Shown piece by piece: positions 52,847-60,852 of a DNA stretch of 64,000 nucleotides. A model generated the notes under the pieces. The model was not told the DNA's origin, ran no database searches, and was given only the letters and a program-made list of their open reading frames with translations. The DNA lies in assembly GCF_001940455.1 (NCBI RefSeq), contig NZ_MKQR01000018.1, forward strand, positions 93,702-157,701. The letters are read 5' to 3'. The translations under genes and the position numbers were made by a program. The number at the start of each line of letters is the position of its first letter. Positions within the stretch are counted from its first letter, which is position 1. Source of the stretch: Actinokineospora bangkokensis. GTDB taxonomy: Bacteria; Actinomycetota; Actinomycetes; Mycobacteriales; Pseudonocardiaceae.

Positions 52847-54232
52847 ATGTCCACCGTCGACGCCGACGCCGAGCGCGCGCCGAGCGCGTTCCGGCTGCTG
52901 AAGGCGAACCGGCCGCTGCGCGCGCTGTTCACCGCGCGGGTGGTGTCCTACGCGGGCGACTCGCTCAGCCTCGTCGCGCTGATGCTCCACGTGGCGAACA
53001 CGACCGGGCAGGGCCTGGCCGTGGCGCTGCTGCTGCTGGTCGGCGACTTCGTCCCGTCGCTGCTCGGCCCCATCACCGGGGCCATCAGCGACCGGTTCGA
53101 CCTGCGCCGGGTGATGATCGTCTGCGAGGTCGTGCAGGGCGGGCTGATGCTGGCCATCGCGCTGGCCCTGCCGCCGCTGCCGCTGCTGCTGGCCCTGGTC
53201 GGCGCCCGCGCCATCGCGGGCCAGGTGTTCCAGCCCGCCTCCCGCTCGGCCATCCCGGCCATGGTGGGGGAACGGGACCTGGAGACCGCGAACTCCTCGA
53301 TCGGCTTCGGCTCCAACTGCGCCGAGGCGTTCGGGCCGCTGGTGGCCGCCGCGCTGCTGCCGTTCATCGGCGTCCAGGGCGTGCTGCTGGTCGACGCCGC
53401 GTCGTTCCTGCTGTCCGCGGTGGTGCTGCTGGCCACCAAGGCGATGCCCCCGGCCGCGCCGGAGGCCGACGAGGGCGGCCTGCTCACCTCCGCGAAGGTG
53501 GGCCTGGGCTACATCCTGCGCACCAAGGCGGTGCGGATCATCTCGCTGGGCTTCTGCGCCGTGGTGATGTTCAACGGCGTGGACGACGTGGCGCTGGTGC
53601 TGCTGGCCAAGGACACCCTGCGGTCCGGGGACTCCTCGGTCGGCCTGCTGCTCGGCGCGGTCGGCATCGGCCTGCTGGTCGGGTACGCGCTGCTGACCCG
53701 CTACAGCGGCAAGCTGGCCATGCCCACCCTGCTGGTGGCCGGGTTCCTGGTCTCCAGCGCGGGCAACTTCCTGACCGGTCTGGCCTGGTCGGTGGCCGCG
53801 GCGTTCGCCGTGCAGGCCGTGCGCGGCCTGGGCATCGCGGGCATGGACGTCGCCTCGTCGACCATGCTGCAGCGGATGGTGCCCGCGGGCATGCTCGGCC
53901 GCGTCTTCGGCAACCTCTACGGCGCGATCGGCGTCGCGGCGGCGGTGTCCTACCTCGCGGGCGGTGTGCTGCTGGACGCGACCAACGCCCCGGTCACGCT
54001 GATGATCGCCGGTGGCGGCGGCGTGCTGTTCACGCTGGTGGTGGCGTTCTCGCTGCCCAAGGCGCTGCGCAAGCACACCGACCCGGAGCCCGAGCCGGAC
54101 GCGGCCACCGCGCCGGACCCGGACAAGCCCGCCGACGGCACCGGCGTGCCCGAGGTGCCCGCGCTGCACACCCACGCGGGACCGGGCAGCTCGGTCGAGC
54201 TGGACACCCCGGCCGAGCAGAAGCGCGGCTGA
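52847..54232 (+). CDS. MFS transporter, probable lipopeptide exporter
   Basis: 461 residues, ATG behind GGGGAGC. About twelve membrane spans; the MFS loop reads ITGAISDRFDLRRVMI and the start NRPLRALFTARVVSYAGDSLSLVAL resembles macrolide-type exporters. The C-terminal 55 residues are a Pro/Asp/Glu-rich soluble tail. A 106-bp gap with no strong hairpin separates it from the MbtH gene, so it may be read through from the operon or have its own promoter. Export of the lipopeptide is inferred from position. It is followed at once by the inverted-repeat element at 54238. Confidence 0.88.
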   Translation: MSTVDADAERAPSAFRLLKANRPLRALFTARVVSYAGDSLSLVALMLHVANTTGQGLAVALLLLVGDFVPSLLGPITGAISDRFDLRRVMIVCEVVQGGLMLAIALALPPLPLLLALVGARAIAGQVFQPASRSAIPAMVGERDLETANSSIGFGSNCAEAFGPLVAAALLPFIGVQGVLLVDAASFLLSAVVLLATKAMPPAAPEADEGGLLTSAKVGLGYILRTKAVRIISLGFCAVVMFNGVDDVALVLLAKDTLRSGDSSVGLLLGAVGIGLLVGYALLTRYSGKLAMPTLLVAGFLVSSAGNFLTGLAWSVAAAFAVQAVRGLGIAGMDVASSTMLQRMVPAGMLGRVFGNLYGAIGVAAAVSYLAGGVLLDATNAPVTLMIAGGGGVLFTLVVAFSLPKALRKHTDPEPEPDAATAPDPDKPADGTGVPEVPALHTHAGPGSSVELDTPAEQKRG

Positions 54233-54237
54233 GACTG

Positions 54238-54398
54238 GGGCCTGTCCTCACAGCCTGCTCTGTGAGAGTCGTGATCAGATCGGACGCCGTCGGTGCCCGG
54301 ACGAGGGACCTCGTACTGGATGTACTTGGTCCTCGGCCGGTGCCGCAGGCGTTCGATCTGGCGCGGCTATCGCTGGGCGTGGCTGTGAGGACAGGCCC
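54238..54398. mobile_element. 161-bp MITE-like element with perfect 18-bp terminal inverted repeats
   Basis: Left end GGGCCTGTCCTCACAGCC (54238-54255) and right end GGCTGTGAGGACAGGCCC (54381-54398) are exact inverse complements; bases just outside and inside no longer pair. The interior is less GC-rich and holds no credible gene. It fills nearly the whole 170-bp gap between two convergent stops (54232 and 54403). Size and ends fit a non-autonomous remnant of an insertion sequence (IS5-like ends are a guess). No clear target duplication is seen. Confidence 0.7.
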
Positions 54399-54402
54399 TA
54401 GG

Positions 54403-55263
54403 TCACCGCGGTGGCGCGCCCGCCCAGGCGCGCACCGCGGTGGCCAGCTCCTGGCAGGTGCTGTAGCGGGCCGCCGGGTCCCGGTGCATCGCCCGGTCCA
54501 GCACTCCGGCCAGCACCTCGCCGTCACCGGGCAGCCGGGCGCGCACCCACTCGCGCAGCCCCGGCTCCTCGGCCAGCCGCCACGGCTGCACCCCGGTCGC
54601 GCACACCAGCACCAGCGCACCGAGGGAGTGCACGTCGGCGCGGTGGTCGGTGGGCAGGCCCGCCAGCTGCTCCGGGGCGGCGTAGCCGGGTGACCCGGCC
54701 GAGCGCTCCGGTCGCGGCTGGTCGGAGCTGCCCGGCACCCTGGCCTCCAGGGCGATGCCGAAGTCCGACAGGTAGCAGTGCCCGTTCGCCCGCGGGGCGA
54801 CGAGCACGTTGCGCGGCGTCACGTCCCGGTGCACCAGGCCCCAGGCGTGCACGTGGTCGAGCGCGGAGGCCAGCTGGTCGACCACGTCGGCGATCCGCGC
54901 GGGGCGCAACGGCCCCTCCTCGTCCAGCACGTGCTGCATGTCCGAGCCGTGCACGTGCTGGTACACCGCGTACGGCGGCCCGCCCGGCCCGCCGAGCAGA
55001 CCGGCCGAGAGCACCCGGGTGACGTGCGGGTGGTCGAGCCCGGCGGCCATCCGCGTCGTCGACAGGAACCGCTCGCGCACCCTGGGGTCGTCGGCGACGC
55101 CGCGGCGCAGCGTCTTGACCACCACCCGCCTGCCCAGCAGGCGGTCCTCGGCGAGGTAGACCACGTTGGTCCCGGACCCGCCGATCTCACCGTGCACCCG
55201 CATACCCGGGATGTCGGGCACCTCCACCGCGGGCACCTCCCGTCCGCAGGACACCGCCCGCAC
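54403..55263 (-). CDS. Small soluble Ser/Thr protein kinase
   Basis: 286 residues, GTG start behind GGGAG. Hanks-type kinase motifs: degenerate glycine loop EIGGSGTNVVYLA, Lys in VVVKTLRRG, catalytic HRDVTPRNVLV near 145, DFGIAL, SPGYAAPEQ and the late Arg region. There is no transmembrane segment or sensor domain, so it is cytoplasmic and short. It is divergent from the FAD-protein/membrane/FHA operon; FHA domains bind phosphothreonine, so the kinase probably signals to the FHA protein encoded at 57454. Confidence 0.88.
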   Translation of the reverse strand: MRAVSCGREVPAVEVPDIPGMRVHGEIGGSGTNVVYLAEDRLLGRRVVVKTLRRGVADDPRVRERFLSTTRMAAGLDHPHVTRVLSAGLLGGPGGPPYAVYQHVHGSDMQHVLDEEGPLRPARIADVVDQLASALDHVHAWGLVHRDVTPRNVLVAPRANGHCYLSDFGIALEARVPGSSDQPRPERSAGSPGYAAPEQLAGLPTDHRADVHSLGALVLVCATGVQPWRLAEEPGLREWVRARLPGDGEVLAGVLDRAMHRDPAARYSTCQELATAVRAWAGAPPR

Positions 55264-55451
55264 GGGCTACTCCCGTTGCCGTGACAGCCTTCCGCGTCCC
55301 TACCCTACATTCCGGACGCTGCCCCTGTACCCCGGTCGCCCCCGGTGGTTCAGTAGTGGGGAGAGCAGGAGCGCGGCCCGCGACCACAGCGCGGCCGCCC
55401 CGCCCCCCAGCAGGTCCGCCCCGAACCCCAACCAGTGGAGGTGGCAGAACC

Positions 55452-57029
55452 ATGCCCCCAGCAGAGCACCGGGGAGTGCTCGCGCCGCCCGGTCCGCCCG
55501 GGTTCGACGAGCAGGCAGCCGAGATCCCCGACCACCTGCTCAGAAGTCCCGTGTGGACCGACGAGGCGGTCGCCGCCTCCGGCATCCCGGTGGTGGACGT
55601 GCCGTTCGTCACCGTGGGCGGTGGCATGGGGTCGTTCGTCATGGTCGACGTCCTGCGCATCGCGGGCGTCCGGCCGGAGCAGGTGAAGGTCCTGACCAAC
55701 CTGCGGCACCCGTGGGAGAACTACGCCTACCTCACCGGCGTCTCCCAGCTCCCCCCGAACTACCGCATCCGCTCCGACGCCTCGTCCATGCCGGACAACC
55801 TCTGGGGCTTCCCCAGCTACGCCGCGCGCCGGGCCTTCCGCTCCCGCAGCGTCACCGGATTCCTCGCCCCGCTGTGGAACGTGCTGACCGAGAACCTGCT
55901 CACCGACTACTGGACCCCGCTGGCGGGCGAGGTGTTCGAGGGAATGCGGCGCGAGGCCGACCGCATCGGCTACTGGGACAGCGTCGCCCACGGCCAGGCC
56001 CGCATGGTCCGCAGGCGCGCCGCGGGCGGCTACTTCACCGTCTTCACCACCCAGGGCGCGCGCAGGCAGCGCGTCATCTACCGCAGCGCGCACGTGCAGC
56101 TGGCCGTCGGCTACCCCAGCATCCGGTTCCTGCCGGACATGCAGGAGTTCCGCGCCCGCCACGGCAACGCCCAGCGCTTCGTCAACGCCTACGAGCCGCA
56201 CGAGCACGTCTACGAGGACCTCAAGTCCCGGCCGGGGACCGTGGTGGTGCGCGGCGGTGGCATCGCCGCCTCCGCGATCATCCACCGGCTGCTCAACGAC
56301 CGCGAGCAGCACGGCGCCCAGACCCGCATCGTGCACCTGCTGCGCAACTACGTCTCCGGCCCGCACGGCCCGTCCCGGTTCATGCGCCGCCGCGGCGGCA
56401 AGGGCTGGGCCCACCAGGGCTTCAACTGGCCCAAGGCCTCCTGGGGCGGGCAGCTCAAGATGCGCCTGGAACGCGCAGGCGATGACGAGCGCCGCGAGCT
56501 GTGGAAGGTCATGAAGGGTTCGACGACCCCGTACCGCAAGGGCTGGCAGAAGCAGCTCGAACGCGCTCGCCGCAACGGTTCCTACACCGCCGTGCAGGGC
56601 ACGATCGCCCGCGTCGACCGCACCGACTCCGGTTCCGTGCAGCTGCACTGCACCGACGCGGGCGGCGCCGCGCAGGCCATCACCGCCGACTACCTGGTCG
56701 ACGCGACGGGCCTGATCGGTGACCTGCGCTCGCACCGGCTGCTGCACGACCTGGTCGAGGTCTCCGGCGCCCCGCGCAACGTGCTGGGCAGGCTGGACGT
56801 CAGCACCGGCTTCGAGATCACCGCGCTGCGCAGCGGACCGGGCCGCATCTTCGCCGCGGGCGCGGCCACCGAGGGCGCCTACTACGCCCCGGCCGACTCG
56901 CTGCTCGGCCTGCAGTACGCCGCGCTGCGCATCGCCGACCAGCTGGCCGACGACGGCTTCGGCAAGAAGATCACCAGTGCGCGCTCGGTGGCGCAGTGGT
57001 GCCGGTTCATGCGGGGGGTGGCCCCGTGA
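55452..57029 (+). CDS. FAD/NAD(P)-binding oxidoreductase-like protein
   Basis: 525 residues; the ATG at 55452 is chosen for its GTGGAGG site, while a longer frame from 55281 has no support. It has two dinucleotide folds: FVTVGGGMGSF (V55-GGGMGS61) and VVVRGGGIAASAIIHRLL near 264, then YLVDATGLIGDL and RIFAAGAATEGAYYAP near the end, the pattern of two-domain flavin mono-oxygenases and N-hydroxylases. It lacks the WxWxIP motif of flavin halogenases. Coupled to the membrane-protein gene (GTGA). I do not recognise a characterised homologue; it seems part of a kinase-FHA module rather than a biosynthetic enzyme. Confidence 0.75.
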   Translation: MPPAEHRGVLAPPGPPGFDEQAAEIPDHLLRSPVWTDEAVAASGIPVVDVPFVTVGGGMGSFVMVDVLRIAGVRPEQVKVLTNLRHPWENYAYLTGVSQLPPNYRIRSDASSMPDNLWGFPSYAARRAFRSRSVTGFLAPLWNVLTENLLTDYWTPLAGEVFEGMRREADRIGYWDSVAHGQARMVRRRAAGGYFTVFTTQGARRQRVIYRSAHVQLAVGYPSIRFLPDMQEFRARHGNAQRFVNAYEPHEHVYEDLKSRPGTVVVRGGGIAASAIIHRLLNDREQHGAQTRIVHLLRNYVSGPHGPSRFMRRRGGKGWAHQGFNWPKASWGGQLKMRLERAGDDERRELWKVMKGSTTPYRKGWQKQLERARRNGSYTAVQGTIARVDRTDSGSVQLHCTDAGGAAQAITADYLVDATGLIGDLRSHRLLHDLVEVSGAPRNVLGRLDVSTGFEITALRSGPGRIFAAGAATEGAYYAPADSLLGLQYAALRIADQLADDGFGKKITSARSVAQWCRFMRGVAP

Positions 57030-57457
57030 CCCCGACGATGCTGGGCAGGTGGCAGTCGCGGCTGTTCGTGCTCGCCACCGCCGGTCTGCTGTGGACATTG
57101 GCGCTGAGCCCGCTGCTGCCGGTCGGCTTCGCCACCACCGCGGACACCTACGAGACCACGTTCGCCGCCATCGGTGTCACCGCCGCGGTCGGCGTCGTGC
57201 TGTGGGAGCCGGTCTACCAGCTCCTGCAGCAGTTCCGCTGGGAGAAGGACTGGCCTGCGGTGCTGACCCTGCTGGAGGGCATCCCCGAGGGCGTCGTCGT
57301 CTTCTTCCTGATGCGCGACGTGCTCGACTACGACGTGCGCGCGCTGCCCTTCACGATCCATTTCGGCACGACCTGGCTCCTGGTGTTCCTGTGCCTGCAC
57401 GGGCCGCTGCGGGTGGTGTCGGTCCGCTGGCGATTCCGAGGTGGGAGACTGCTGTGA
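57026..57457 (+). CDS. Four-helix membrane protein of a kinase-FHA operon
   Basis: 143 residues from GTG 57026. Four hydrophobic spans are seen at about 10-30, 38-60, 75-97 and 107-127. The stretch LPVGFATT...GVVLWEPVYQLLQQFRWEKDWPAVLTLLEGIPEG closely resembles the membrane part of the next gene (LPVGFATL...GVVLWDPIYDVVRKRRAAQDWPTPLFVVLALVPEA), so the two share a duplicated membrane module. It is joined to its neighbours by GTGA overlaps on both sides. The function is unknown; partner of the FHA protein is likely. Confidence 0.8.
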   Translation: MTPTMLGRWQSRLFVLATAGLLWTLALSPLLPVGFATTADTYETTFAAIGVTAAVGVVLWEPVYQLLQQFRWEKDWPAVLTLLEGIPEGVVVFFLMRDVLDYDVRALPFTIHFGTTWLLVFLCLHGPLRVVSVRWRFRGGRLL

Positions 57458-59211
57458 CCCTCGACGAGTTCACCACGGCCGTGCGGCCGGGCACCGGCCT
57501 GGTCGGCCGGTACCCCGGTGCGGTGCTGCTGGTGCCCGACGACGTGCCGGGAGACGGCCTCGACCGGCTGCTCGGCCTGCTCTGCGACGGCGCGCCCGAC
57601 GCGGGCGCCCGGCTGGAGGCGCTGTTCACCGACCCCGCGGCGGCCCCGGCGCCCGCCTTCGCCGCGGTGGTGCAGGGCGCCTTCGGCATGACGATCTACG
57701 TGCACGGCGCCCTGGAGGTCGCCGCGGACGGGCCGTCGGCGCAGCTGCGCGTCCGCGGCCGCGTCGACGGCGGGCTGCGCCGCTGCGACGCGCCCGACGA
57801 CGTGGTCTCGCTGACCGTGCAGGCCCGCGGCGTGGACACCGCGGCCGCCACCGTCGGCGTGCGCAGCGGTGTGGTCTCCGGTGACGGCTTCGTGCTGCGC
57901 CGCAGGGGTGCCGAGCTGCCGGTGGAGGAGGCGGCGGACGAGGTGGTGATGGCCGCCGAGGCGATGACGACCTCCGGCGGGTCCGCGGCCGCGAACCAGG
58001 TGAACGGCTCCGGGGGCGGGGTGGCCACGCTGGCCCCGCCCGCGCCCGCGGCCACTCCCCCGGTCGCGCCACCGCCACCGCCTCCCGTGCAGTACACCCC
58101 GCCGCTGCCGCCGATCCCGGCCCAGCACCAGACCACCGCCTCGCCGTCCACACCGGACTGGCTGGGCGGCACCCCGCAGCAGGCCGCACCGACCACCGGT
58201 GCGCCGACGCCCACCTACGGCGGCCGCGTCGCCGCCCGGCTGCTCAGCTCGGCGGTCGTCGGCGGCGTGCTGACGGTGCTGCTGGCGCTGGTGCTGCCGG
58301 TCGGGTTCGCAACGCTGGAAGAGGTGCTGTTCTCCGGCTTCATCGGCTTGGCGCTGCTGTTCGCGCTCGGCGTCGTGCTCTGGGACCCGATCTACGACGT
58401 GGTGCGCAAGCGCCGCGCCGCCCAGGACTGGCCCACCCCGCTGTTCGTGGTGCTGGCCCTGGTCCCCGAGGCCGCGGCGGCCTGGGTGCTGCAAGCCTTC
58501 GCGCTGCCGCAGTCCTGGCTGGTCGACGAGGTCACCGCCGCCATCGACCTGGGTGTCGTCGCGGTCGCGGTCGGTGTCGGCACCGTCCTGCTCGGCCGGA
58601 TCCCGGCCACCCGCAAGCTCCTGCACAGCGCGACCACGCCCACCGGCACCGGGGCGTCCACCGCCCAGCAAGGCCTGGGCAGCCTGCCGATGTTCCAGGG
58701 CACCCCGGCGCAGCAGTCCGCACCGGTGGCGGGCGCCTCCCCGCTGGTGTGGGGCATCAACTGCCAGCAGGGCCACTTCAACCGGCCCGACGCCCGCTAC
58801 TGCGCCTCCTGCGGCACCGCCATGCACGGCCTGACCCACGAGCCGCGCCAGGCACCCCGCCCGGCGCTGGGCTACCTGGTCGACGGCGACGGCGCCTCGC
58901 ACGTGCTCGACCGCGACCTGGTCCTGGGCACCGCCCCGCAGGGCGACGCCAAGGTCGCGGGCGGTCGCGCCGCGGCGCTGGCCCTGCCCGACGGCACCGG
59001 CCTGCTCGGCGACGCCCACGCCGACCTGGAGCTGCGCGAGTGGGACGTGACCGTGGTCGACCGCGGCCACCCGCAGGGCACCCACGTCCGCGAGCCGGAC
59101 AGCGCCATGTGGGTCCGCCTGGCCCCCGGCCAGCCGTTCACCCTGACCAGCGGGAGCCGCGTGCGGCTCGGCACCCGCGACCTGACCTACCACGCCGCCA
59201 ACACCCGCTGA
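57454..59211 (+). CDS. Membrane protein with Pro-rich linker, zinc ribbon and FHA-like domain
   Basis: 585 residues from GTG 57454. Order: an N-terminal soluble domain (about 1-165), a Pro/Thr-rich linker (about 180-260), a four-span membrane module (about 262-390), a zinc ribbon (C437, H441, C450, C453 in a C-x3-H-x8-C-x2-C pattern) and a C-terminal FHA-like fold (about 470-585; DLVLGTAP, VVDRGHPQGTHV, GSRVRLGTRDLTY). The FHA GRxxxS pattern is degraded to GTAP, so phosphopeptide binding may be weakened. The divergent kinase gene suggests phospho-signalling. The operon ends after it at a strong hairpin (59223-59244). Confidence 0.85.
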   Translation: MTLDEFTTAVRPGTGLVGRYPGAVLLVPDDVPGDGLDRLLGLLCDGAPDAGARLEALFTDPAAAPAPAFAAVVQGAFGMTIYVHGALEVAADGPSAQLRVRGRVDGGLRRCDAPDDVVSLTVQARGVDTAAATVGVRSGVVSGDGFVLRRRGAELPVEEAADEVVMAAEAMTTSGGSAAANQVNGSGGGVATLAPPAPAATPPVAPPPPPPVQYTPPLPPIPAQHQTTASPSTPDWLGGTPQQAAPTTGAPTPTYGGRVAARLLSSAVVGGVLTVLLALVLPVGFATLEEVLFSGFIGLALLFALGVVLWDPIYDVVRKRRAAQDWPTPLFVVLALVPEAAAAWVLQAFALPQSWLVDEVTAAIDLGVVAVAVGVGTVLLGRIPATRKLLHSATTPTGTGASTAQQGLGSLPMFQGTPAQQSAPVAGASPLVWGINCQQGHFNRPDARYCASCGTAMHGLTHEPRQAPRPALGYLVDGDGASHVLDRDLVLGTAPQGDAKVAGGRAAALALPDGTGLLGDAHADLELREWDVTVVDRGHPQGTHVREPDSAMWVRLAPGQPFTLTSGSRVRLGTRDLTYHAANTR

Positions 59212-59222
59212 CCCACCCCCAC

Positions 59223-59244
59223 CCCGGCCCACGACCGGGCCGGG
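59223..59244. terminator. Hairpin terminator after the FHA gene
   Basis: Perfect 8-bp stem CCCGGCCC / GGGCCGGG with a 6-base loop, 11 bases after the FHA-gene stop and 29 bases before the next start. It separates the signalling operon from the methyltransferase operon. Confidence 0.6.
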
Positions 59245-59273
59245 CCCACCCCCGCCGAGGAGAAGAACCGCCC

Positions 59274-60122
59274 ATGACGTCCGCCGCGTACCAGCCGCAG
59301 ACCACCCGCTCCTTCTACAACAACTGGGGCGCCAACGAGTGGAACCGGCTGGAGAGCTCGTTCGAGAACAAGATCAACTACCGGATCCACCGCGAGGTCA
59401 TCGCCGACCTGGTCAAGCCGGGTGACAAGGTGCTGGAGGCGGGCGCCGGACCGGGCCGCTTCACCCTGGAGATGACCCGCGCCGGGGCCACGGTCACCGT
59501 GTGCGACCTGTCCGACGTGCAGCTGTCGATCAACGAGCAGAAGGTCACCGAGGCCGGGCTGGCCGACAACGTCACCGGCTGGCACCAGGCCGACATCGTC
59601 GACCTGAGCCGGTTCCCGTCCGCGGGCTTCGACGTGGTGGTCTGCGTGGGCTCGGTGCTCAGCTGCGTGCTCGACCGCACCCCGGAGGCCTTCGACGAGC
59701 TGGTCCGCCTGGTCCGCCCCGGCGGCACCATCATCGTCAGCGTCACCTCCCGCTACGGCTACCTGCGCGCCGGGCTCAACGCGATCCTGCCGATGGCCGC
59801 CGCCGGTGGCCAGCTCGCCGCGATCGACTCCGCCGTGCGCACCGGCGACATCACCAACGTCCAGGCCGACTACGAGCTGCTCACCACCCACTTCTTCACC
59901 TGGGAGGAGCTGCGCGGGCACCTGACCTCGCGCGGCTGCGAGGTCGTCACCGCCTCGGCGTCGAACTTCCTGTCCGCCGACACCCCGCTGCTCGACGAGT
60001 CGCTGCTCGCCGACCCCGAGGTCATGGCGGCGTTCACCCGCTGGGAGCTGGAGGCCTGCCGGGCGCCGGGCAACATCGACGGCGGCACCCACATCATCGC
60101 CGCCGCGCGCAAGGCGGAGTGA
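59274..60122 (+). CDS. SAM-dependent methyltransferase
   Basis: 282 residues, ATG behind GAGGAGAAG. Class I fold: motif I VLEAGAGPGRFTLEM near 53, DLSDVQLSINEQKV, HQADIVDLSRF and motif IV-V FDVVVCVGSVLSCVLDRTPEAFDELVRLVRPGGTIIV in order. The N-terminal FYNNWGANEWNRLESSFENK helix resembles small-molecule methyltransferases. One base separates it from the next methyltransferase gene, so the two are co-translated. Substrate unknown; a tailoring or metabolite methylation role is likely. Confidence 0.87.
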   Translation: MTSAAYQPQTTRSFYNNWGANEWNRLESSFENKINYRIHREVIADLVKPGDKVLEAGAGPGRFTLEMTRAGATVTVCDLSDVQLSINEQKVTEAGLADNVTGWHQADIVDLSRFPSAGFDVVVCVGSVLSCVLDRTPEAFDELVRLVRPGGTIIVSVTSRYGYLRAGLNAILPMAAAGGQLAAIDSAVRTGDITNVQADYELLTTHFFTWEELRGHLTSRGCEVVTASASNFLSADTPLLDESLLADPEVMAAFTRWELEACRAPGNIDGGTHIIAAARKAE

Positions 60123-60123
60123 C

Positions 60124-60852
60124 GTGCAGGGCTACCGCCAGTCCACCTACGGCGACCGGCTCGCCGACATCTACGACCAGGTGCACCACGCCTGGACCCC
60201 GGTCGACACCGTCGAGACGGTGGCGGCGCTGGCCGACGGCGGCCCGGTGCTGGAGCTGGGCGTGGGCACCGGGCGCGTCGCGCTCCCGCTGGCCCGCGCC
60301 GGGGTGAAGGTCACCGGCGTCGACGTCTCCGAGCCGATGCTGGCCCAGCTGCGGGAGAAGGACCCCGAGGGGCTCGTGCAGACCGTGCTGGGCGACTTCA
60401 TCGACATGCCCGTCGACGGCACGTTCAAGGTCGTGCTCATCGTCAACTCGCTGCTGCAACTGGCGGGCGCGGACACCCAGCGGCTGTGCCTGCAGCGCGT
60501 CGCCGAGCACCTCACCCCCGACGGGGTGCTGGTGCTGGAGGAGGCCAACCCGGCGGTGTTCACCAACCCCGGGCTGGAGGTCCTGCGGATGACCTCCGAC
60601 GAGCTGCACCTGCTCGCCCAGCAGTACGACCCCGTGCACCAGCACTACTTCGCCCAGCACGTGATCATCCGGGGCGGCGAGGCCAGGCTCAACCCGATGA
60701 CCCTGCGGCTGACCTCGACCTGCGAGCTGGACCTGATGTGCGAGTCGGCCGGGCTGGTGCTCGCCGAGCGCTGGGGCGACTGGGCGCGCAGCAGGCCCTA
60801 CCTGGCCGACAGCCGCTCGCACGTCTCGTTCTACCGCAGGGCGGGTGCCTGA
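60124..60852 (+). CDS. SAM-dependent methyltransferase
   Basis: 242 residues from GTG 60124. Motif I VLELGVGTGRVALPLARAG near 42, VDVSEPMLAQL, then LGDFIDMPVDGTFKVVLIVNSLLQL and TPDGVLVLEE. The start GDRLADIYDQVHHAW is a typical entry helix. It differs enough from the previous protein not to be a recent copy. It overlaps the F420-type oxidoreductase gene by TGATG. The three genes probably make or modify one small molecule; nothing shows whether it is the region-C product. Confidence 0.87.
   Translation: MQGYRQSTYGDRLADIYDQVHHAWTPVDTVETVAALADGGPVLELGVGTGRVALPLARAGVKVTGVDVSEPMLAQLREKDPEGLVQTVLGDFIDMPVDGTFKVVLIVNSLLQLAGADTQRLCLQRVAEHLTPDGVLVLEEANPAVFTNPGLEVLRMTSDELHLLAQQYDPVHQHYFAQHVIIRGGEARLNPMTLRLTSTCELDLMCESAGLVLAERWGDWARSRPYLADSRSHVSFYRRAGA

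Noticed and set aside
55281..55451. Longer start for the FAD-type protein
   Set aside because: The extra 57 residues are Pro/Arg/Ala-rich without similarity to the fold; the ATG at 55452 has GTGGAGG before it.
55452..57029. Flavin-dependent halogenase that would complete a chloramphenicol-type pathway
   Set aside because: The WxWxIP motif is absent, and the gene is tied to a kinase/FHA operon.
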